Of a stretch of DNA of 64,000 nucleotides, positions 60,182 to 64,000 are shown piece after piece. A program made the position numbers and the translations under genes. The stretch is from Bacteroidia bacterium. Its GTDB lineage: Bacteria; Bacteroidota; Bacteroidia; 2-12-FULL-35-15. The DNA lies in NCBI GenBank assembly GCA_030654175.1, contig JAURXZ010000016.1, positions 1 to 64,000 on the forward strand, written 5' to 3'. Below the pieces are notes generated by a model that saw nothing but the letters and a program-made list of their open reading frames with translations, was not told the DNA's origin and did not search any database. Position 1 is the first letter of the stretch; each line of letters begins with the position of its first letter.

Positions 60182-61156
60182 ATGAGCAAAGGACCTATTT
60201 CTAATTTTATTGAAAAGCACTATAAACACTTTAACTCTGCTGCTTTAGTGGATGCTGCAAAAGGATATGAAGCACACCTTACCGAAGGGGGTAAAATGAT
60301 GATCACTCTTGCAGGTGCTATGAGTACTGCTGAATTGGGGAAATCATTAGCTGAAATGATCCGTCAGGGTAAAGTTGATATTATCTCTTGTACAGGAGCG
60401 AATCTGGAAGAAGATATCATGAATCTGGTAGCCCATTCACATTATAAGCGTGTTCCTAATTACCGTGATCTTTCTCCTCAGGATGAATGGGATCTGTTAG
60501 AGAACCATTACAATCGCGTTACAGATACCTGTATCCCTGAAGAAGAAGCATTTCGCAGGTTGCAAAAACACATTCATAAAATATGGAAAGATGCTGATGA
60601 TAAAGGCGAACGCTTTTTTCCGCATGAATATATGTACAAAATATTGTTGAGCGGTGAGTTGAAGCAATATTATGAAATAGATCCAAAAGATTCATGGATG
60701 CTGGCAGCAGCTGAAATGAATTTACCAATGGTGGTACCAGGTTGGGAAGATTCCACTATGGGAAATATTTTCTCCTCTTATGTGATCAAAAATGAAATAA
60801 AAGCTTCGACAATGAAATCAGGTATTGAATACATGGTTTGGTTGGCGGACTGGTATCCGAAAAATTCAAGCGGTAAAGGCATTGGTTTCTTCCAGGTAGG
60901 CGGTGGTATTGCAGGAGATTTCCCGATATGTGTTGTTCCAATGCTTTATCAGGATATGGAAATGACAAACATTCCTTTCTGGAGCTATTTTTGCCAAATA
61001 TCTGATTCAACAACCAGTTATGGTTCTTATTCCGGAGCAGTACCAAATGAAAAAATTACCTGGGGAAAATTAGATATTCATACACCTAAATTTATTGTGG
61101 AATCAGACGCTACTATTGTTGTGCCATTAATGTTCGCCTGGATCCTGGGGTGGTAA
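60182..61156 (+). CDS. Deoxyhypusine-synthase-family protein (bacterial, homospermidine-synthase-like)
   Basis: This 324-residue protein resembles deoxyhypusine synthase: 'LTEGGKMMITLAGAMSTAELGKSLAEMI', 'DIISCTGANLEEDIM', 'GFFQVGGGIAGDFP', and 'SYSGAVPNEKITWGKL', which keeps the Lys of the WGK catalytic segment. The eukaryotic/archaeal enzyme moves the spermidine aminobutyl group to eIF5A; bacteria lack eIF5A. A polyamine reaction such as homospermidine formation is therefore likelier. An isolated gene with its own promoter and a strong terminator. Confidence 0.87.
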   Translation: MSKGPISNFIEKHYKHFNSAALVDAAKGYEAHLTEGGKMMITLAGAMSTAELGKSLAEMIRQGKVDIISCTGANLEEDIMNLVAHSHYKRVPNYRDLSPQDEWDLLENHYNRVTDTCIPEEEAFRRLQKHIHKIWKDADDKGERFFPHEYMYKILLSGELKQYYEIDPKDSWMLAAAEMNLPMVVPGWEDSTMGNIFSSYVIKNEIKASTMKSGIEYMVWLADWYPKNSSGKGIGFFQVGGGIAGDFPICVVPMLYQDMEMTNIPFWSYFCQISDSTTSYGSYSGAVPNEKITWGKLDIHTPKFIVESDATIVVPLMFAWILGW

Positions 61157-61194
61157 GATATTAATGATTAGTTATTGAGTTATTGAAATTTGGG

Positions 61195-61231
61195 ATAAAC
61201 GAAGATCTTTTTAGTGAAGATCTTCGTTTAT
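61195..61231 (+). terminator. Terminator after the deoxyhypusine-synthase-like gene
   Basis: A perfect 15-bp stem (ATAAACGAAGATCTT with AAGATCTTCGTTTAT) around a 7-nt loop is followed by a T-run. It lies 39 bp after the stop codon. Confidence 0.88.
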
Positions 61232-61382
61232 TTTTTTGAACTACTTTATTTTCAGTGTTTTTAAACTCAGAAAATTAACATTTATTTGATTTTTGATTGC
61301 ATTAATTAAAATTAACCTGAAAATTATTAGGTTCTTTTAGAAAAAATTTATAATTTAGCATAAAGATTCAGTTTTATTTATT

Positions 61383-61418
61383 GCTTAACGCAACATTTAT
61401 TTTTTTTTATCGTTAAGC
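61383..61418. promoter_or_regulatory. Inverted repeat upstream of the sigma-factor gene
   Basis: GCTTAACG at 61383-61390 and CGTTAAGC at 61411-61418 form a perfect 8-bp inverted repeat around a 20-bp AT-rich spacer. It could be an operator or a hairpin; no known regulator site is recognised. Confidence 0.35.
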
Positions 61419-61540
61419 TAAAATATTTCAAATTTATTATTCATCCGGTTTTGATTTACACTGTAACAAAACCATTAATATAAGGAGACCCCGATATAGC
61501 GTACACTCTACTTTTTTATAATTAATCCACAATAAAAAAA

Positions 61541-61545
61541 GGAGG
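61541..61545 (+). promoter_or_regulatory. Strong Shine-Dalgarno site of the sigma-factor gene
   Basis: AAAAAAAGGAGGTACCTA precedes the ATG at 61552, with GGAGG ending 6 bp before it. This is a near-perfect anti-SD match, whereas the other genes of the window lack such a site, as is usual for Bacteroidota. Confidence 0.8.
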
Positions 61546-61551
61546 TACCTA

Positions 61552-62154
61552 ATGATTATTAAGCAGGTTATTGACGACCAAGAACTAATTAATCGATATA
61601 TCGCTGGTGATGAGACCGCACTTTCCACATTAATCCTACGCCATAAACGCAGAATATTCAGTTACATAATGCATACGTTGAAAGACAAAGCATTATCTGA
61701 AGATATTTTTCAGGATACGTTCATAAAAGTGATCAAAACCCTAAAAAAAGGACAATACAATGAAGAAGGCAAATTTTTGCCCTGGGTTCTGCGGATCGCT
61801 CATAATTTGATCATTGATACCTTCAGGCACGATAAGCGTATGCCGACCATTAGCGGTGGCACCAATGGTGATGGAGAAGATTTCGACATTTTCAGTGTTT
61901 TAGGAGAACATGACCGTACCATTGAGCAGGAGATCATTCAGGGGCAGATCAGGAAGGATATCAGGAAACTTGTAGAATGTTTACCGTCCGAACAAAGGGA
62001 AGTATTGATGATGCGTCATTATTATGACATGAGTTTCAAAGAAATATCGGAACAAACCAATGTTAGTATCAACACAGCCTTGGGGCGTATGAGATATGCA
62101 CTGATAAACCTTCGTAAGATGATAGAAGAAAAGGAAATAGTGGTTTCTTATTAG
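61552..62154 (+). CDS. RNA polymerase sigma factor, ECF-type (sigma-70 family)
   Basis: This 200-residue sigma factor has region 2 ('LINRYIAGDETALSTLILRHKRRIFSYI' with 'SEDIFQDTFIKVIKTL' and 'FLPWVLRIAHNLIIDTFRH') and region 4 ('CLPSEQREVLMMRHYYDMSFKEISEQTNVSINTALGRMRYAL'). The extended linker between them ('ISGGTNGDGEDFDIFSVLGEHDR') is longer than in simple ECF factors. No anti-sigma gene is adjacent. The unusually strong Shine-Dalgarno site and long leader suggest special expression. A hairpin terminator follows. Confidence 0.9.
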   Translation: MIIKQVIDDQELINRYIAGDETALSTLILRHKRRIFSYIMHTLKDKALSEDIFQDTFIKVIKTLKKGQYNEEGKFLPWVLRIAHNLIIDTFRHDKRMPTISGGTNGDGEDFDIFSVLGEHDRTIEQEIIQGQIRKDIRKLVECLPSEQREVLMMRHYYDMSFKEISEQTNVSINTALGRMRYALINLRKMIEEKEIVVSY

Positions 62155-62184
62155 ATTTCACCCTATTTTTGAAGTTAAATATAG

Positions 62185-62211
62185 TATCCCAACAATAAAT
62201 TTGTTGGGATA
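62185..62211 (+). terminator. Terminator after the sigma-factor gene
   Basis: TATCCCAACAA pairs with TTGTTGGGATA around a 5-nt loop, an 11-bp stem followed by a long T-run. It lies 30 bp after the sigma-factor stop. Confidence 0.85.
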
Positions 62212-62279
62212 TTTTTTTTTCATACAATAAACTAAAAACCCTGCCGTTAAATATCAATTATAAACCAAATAAACCCTGA

Positions 62280-62468
62280 ATGGCCAAAATCTCTACTAAA
62301 AAAAACATTGCATCTTTTAACACAAAAATGAATAAAGAAGTTGATAACAGTAAAGAATTCCCTTATGAACCGGGAAATAATGTTATCGATAATATTCTAA
62401 ATTATTCAAAAGCATTGAGCATCCGTAAATCAAAAAGTATGGAGCATTTTGAATTGGTGTTAAATTAA
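62280..62468 (+). CDS. Small conserved-looking protein downstream of the sigma-factor gene
   Basis: This 62-residue basic protein has no signal peptide or membrane helix. Its C-terminal part 'NVIDNILNYSKALSIRKSKSMEHFELVLN' has the look of a short conserved Bacteroidota protein: a helix with N-x-x-x-Y-S-K-A-L followed by E-x-x-E-x-x-L-N. It begins 126 bp after the sigma factor, beyond a terminator, so it has its own transcription or depends on readthrough. It is bounded by a strong terminator. Function unknown. Confidence 0.6.
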   Translation: MAKISTKKNIASFNTKMNKEVDNSKEFPYEPGNNVIDNILNYSKALSIRKSKSMEHFELVLN

Positions 62469-62493
62469 GGTTAAACAAACATGCAAGAGTATT

Positions 62494-62530
62494 AAAAAAC
62501 GTTCTGTGAGAAGCTCACAGAACGTTTTTT
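62494..62530 (+). terminator. Bidirectional terminator
   Basis: AAAAAACGTTCTGTGAG pairs with CTCACAGAACGTTTTTT around the 3-nt loop AAG, with T-rich tails. It lies between the small gene and the convergent patatin-like gene. Confidence 0.88.
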
Positions 62531-64000
62531 TTATTTGAGGAGTTCCACAATGCGTTTGATAGCATCTTGATTTTCGGGAAGGAAAACAGAAGCGAAAACT
62601 TTCTTTTTCTCTTTATTAGTAAGATGCCAACTCAAGGAGATATGATCGTTTTTTTCGTTCCTTAATTGAAGATCGATAAATTCAATTTTTGATTTGCACC
62701 AGATATCCGCCATTTGGATCAGGGCATTCTGGTTGTAATCCTGCACATCAAAAAGATTGCCATAAAAGCTGCCCATTGGCCGGGTTAAGGCCTGCATCAA
62801 GGTTTGAGATGGATTTTCTTCAATAGGGCTGTTTTTATGCTTATCGCGTATTTGAATTATCACTATTCCACTTGTATTTTCAGCGATCCAATCATTAAAC
62901 GTTTTAATAAAACGCAGGGTGGTTTCCAACCCAAAATTATCGCGCAAACCTGCATCCATTATTTCAATGCGGGGCTCACTTGGTAATGAAACCACCGGAG
63001 AAATATATGGGAAAGTAGCACTCATTCGCAAAACACTGCTGAATACGATTTTGGATGCATCCTGTTCTTCAAAAAAGCGGGAATATTCAATAGCATCAAA
63101 AAGTTTATTATAACTGGTTTTATTAGTACGTGTGTTTTGAGTAAGAAATGAAATAGGTTGTGCTGATATCATTAATTTCCTTCCATCGTTTACTATTGAA
63201 GGAGAAAATATCATCATAGGAATAGCTGAGTTGGCCTCATCCAATTGATAATCTGATAATCTCTTATTAAACGCTTTATCTGTATTTTCTTCTAATCTAT
63301 GTTCAAACGCATAAGCTCGGTCTTTCGGATATCTGTTCCCATCAAGAGTAAAACTTTGCATAGGGAATAACCATTCGCTGGTTGCTATTTTAAATGCAAT
63401 AGGATTTAAAACATCATTTGAGATATTGGTTAAATACTTTTTGTGGTAATAATTTTTAATTTTATTATTTTGTTTTTGTAAATAGAGTTCGCGTAAATAA
63501 GAAGCGCCTATCATTCCACCTGACGAACCGGTAATTAATTGAGTTTGTTGCAAAAGCCTGCCATTTAAAATACTATCGGCATATTGCAAAGTATAAAACG
63601 TCCATAATGATGACCTCAGTCCTCCCCCACTTGTATTAACAAAAACCAGCTTAGGTTTTTTGAGCGGGTCATTTAATGAAGTGTTTTTTTGTTTCCATTT
63701 ATTTAAAATGCCTAACATATTTACAACATCCTTATCAAACAACTCATAGTCTTTGTCAATTTTTTTGAAATTATCGTAACTATAATCTGCTTTTTTGGTG
63801 TTATAATTCAAGCCATAAGCATGATCAACAGTCAGCAAATCAATTTTATGAACAAAATTAAATAAAAATAAAAACAAGATAAAAACAGGGATAGACCAGC
63901 CGCCCCACCATCGGTAGAAGGAACTGAATAACATACTAAACGTAGTAAAAAGCAAAAAAATACTTGCACCGGCTGGAATTTCAAATGTATTTATTTCACC
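62531..64000 (-). CDS. Patatin-like phospholipase with membrane N-terminus (partial, 5' end outside window)
   Basis: The frame stays open to the window edge (residues GEINTFEIPAGASIF precede the first TTG at 63955), so the true start is further upstream. The visible 489 codons have a hydrophobic helix (WSIPVFILFLFLFNFVHKI) and then a patatin fold: 'VFVNTSGGGLRSSLW' (oxyanion loop), nucleophile Ser in GSSGGMIGASY (GxSxG), and catalytic Asp in IMDAGLRDNFG. Bacterial relatives hydrolyse membrane lipids. The substrate is unknown. Confidence 0.85.
   Translation of the reverse strand, partial: GEINTFEIPAGASIFLLFTTFSMLFSSFYRWWGGWSIPVFILFLFLFNFVHKIDLLTVDHAYGLNYNTKKADYSYDNFKKIDKDYELFDKDVVNMLGILNKWKQKNTSLNDPLKKPKLVFVNTSGGGLRSSLWTFYTLQYADSILNGRLLQQTQLITGSSGGMIGASYLRELYLQKQNNKIKNYYHKKYLTNISNDVLNPIAFKIATSEWLFPMQSFTLDGNRYPKDRAYAFEHRLEENTDKAFNKRLSDYQLDEANSAIPMMIFSPSIVNDGRKLMISAQPISFLTQNTRTNKTSYNKLFDAIEYSRFFEEQDASKIVFSSVLRMSATFPYISPVVSLPSEPRIEIMDAGLRDNFGLETTLRFIKTFNDWIAENTSGIVIIQIRDKHKNSPIEENPSQTLMQALTRPMGSFYGNLFDVQDYNQNALIQMADIWCKSKIEFIDLQLRNEKNDHISLSWHLTNKEKKKVFASVFLPENQDAIKRIVELLK

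Larger units (their letters stand above)
61157..61551. other. Long leader region upstream of the sigma-factor gene
   Basis: After the terminator at 61195-61231 this 395-bp gap has AT-rich DNA, an inverted repeat GCTTAACG/CGTTAAGC at 61383-61418 and a Shine-Dalgarno site at 61541-61545. I see no gene in it. Confidence 0.5.

Overview
The window is AT-rich DNA from a member of the Bacteroidota. The evidence is the TAnnTTTG-type promoter boxes, the near absence of Shine-Dalgarno sites, a UpxY-type antiterminator heading a long polysaccharide locus, many SLBB, OmpA and beta-barrel envelope proteins, and typical Bacteroidota housekeeping proteins (M61 peptidase, TPR-SpoIIE phosphatase, YqeY, recR). 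I cannot place it below phylum. No tRNA, rRNA or CRISPR array was recognised.

Positions 1-36923 form one surface-polysaccharide locus, all on the minus strand, so it reads from high to low coordinates. It begins with a NusG/UpxY-like antiterminator (36369-36923). Next come a UDP-HexNAc dehydrogenase and 4-epimerase pair (UDP-GalNAcA type), a VioA-like aminotransferase with WbqC, two GH43-like propellers, a GNAT and a methyltransferase (probably an N-acylated 4-amino-4,6-dideoxyhexose). After these are the Wzx flippase, a Wzy/WaaL-like polymerase, several glycosyltransferases and an acetyltransferase. A QuiNAc/FucNAc-type module (WbpM-type dehydratase and WbpV-like reductase/epimerase) follows with two initiating phosphoglycosyltransferases (PglC-like and WecA-like), then Wza- and Wzz-like export proteins, a beta-barrel and two OmpA paralogues. 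The locus ends with a pseudaminic-acid block (PseB, PseC, methyltransferase, PseF, PseG), a third propeller and an epimerase. PseH and PseI are not identified. What looks like the end of an IS1595-family element lies about 4 bp beyond the last stop codon.

Positions 37000-48100 are accessory and housekeeping genes: two small secreted proteins, a haem c/copper-monooxygenase lipoprotein, a metallophosphoesterase, a HEAT-repeat DNA alkylation repair protein, a flippase-like membrane protein, a DUF4190-like protein, an M61 peptidase and lipoamide dehydrogenase. Positions 48200-64000 carry a TPR-SpoIIE phosphatase, an RsmB-like RNA methyltransferase, recR, a four-helix-bundle gene boxed by inverted repeats, a glycosyltransferase fusion, an outer-membrane protein, YqeY, a deoxynucleoside kinase, a GH3-family protein, a deoxyhypusine-synthase-like enzyme, a sigma factor with an unusually good Shine-Dalgarno site, a 62-residue conserved-looking protein, and a patatin-like protein cut by the window edge.

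Two non-coding systems stand out. The first is a dispersed repeat family (11.6, 37.9, 41.1 and 59.9 kb) whose conserved arms frame hairpins with unrelated sequences but preserved pairing. The second is the four-helix-bundle cassette, whose inverted repeats fill the whole gap between the recR stop codon and the start codon of the next gene.
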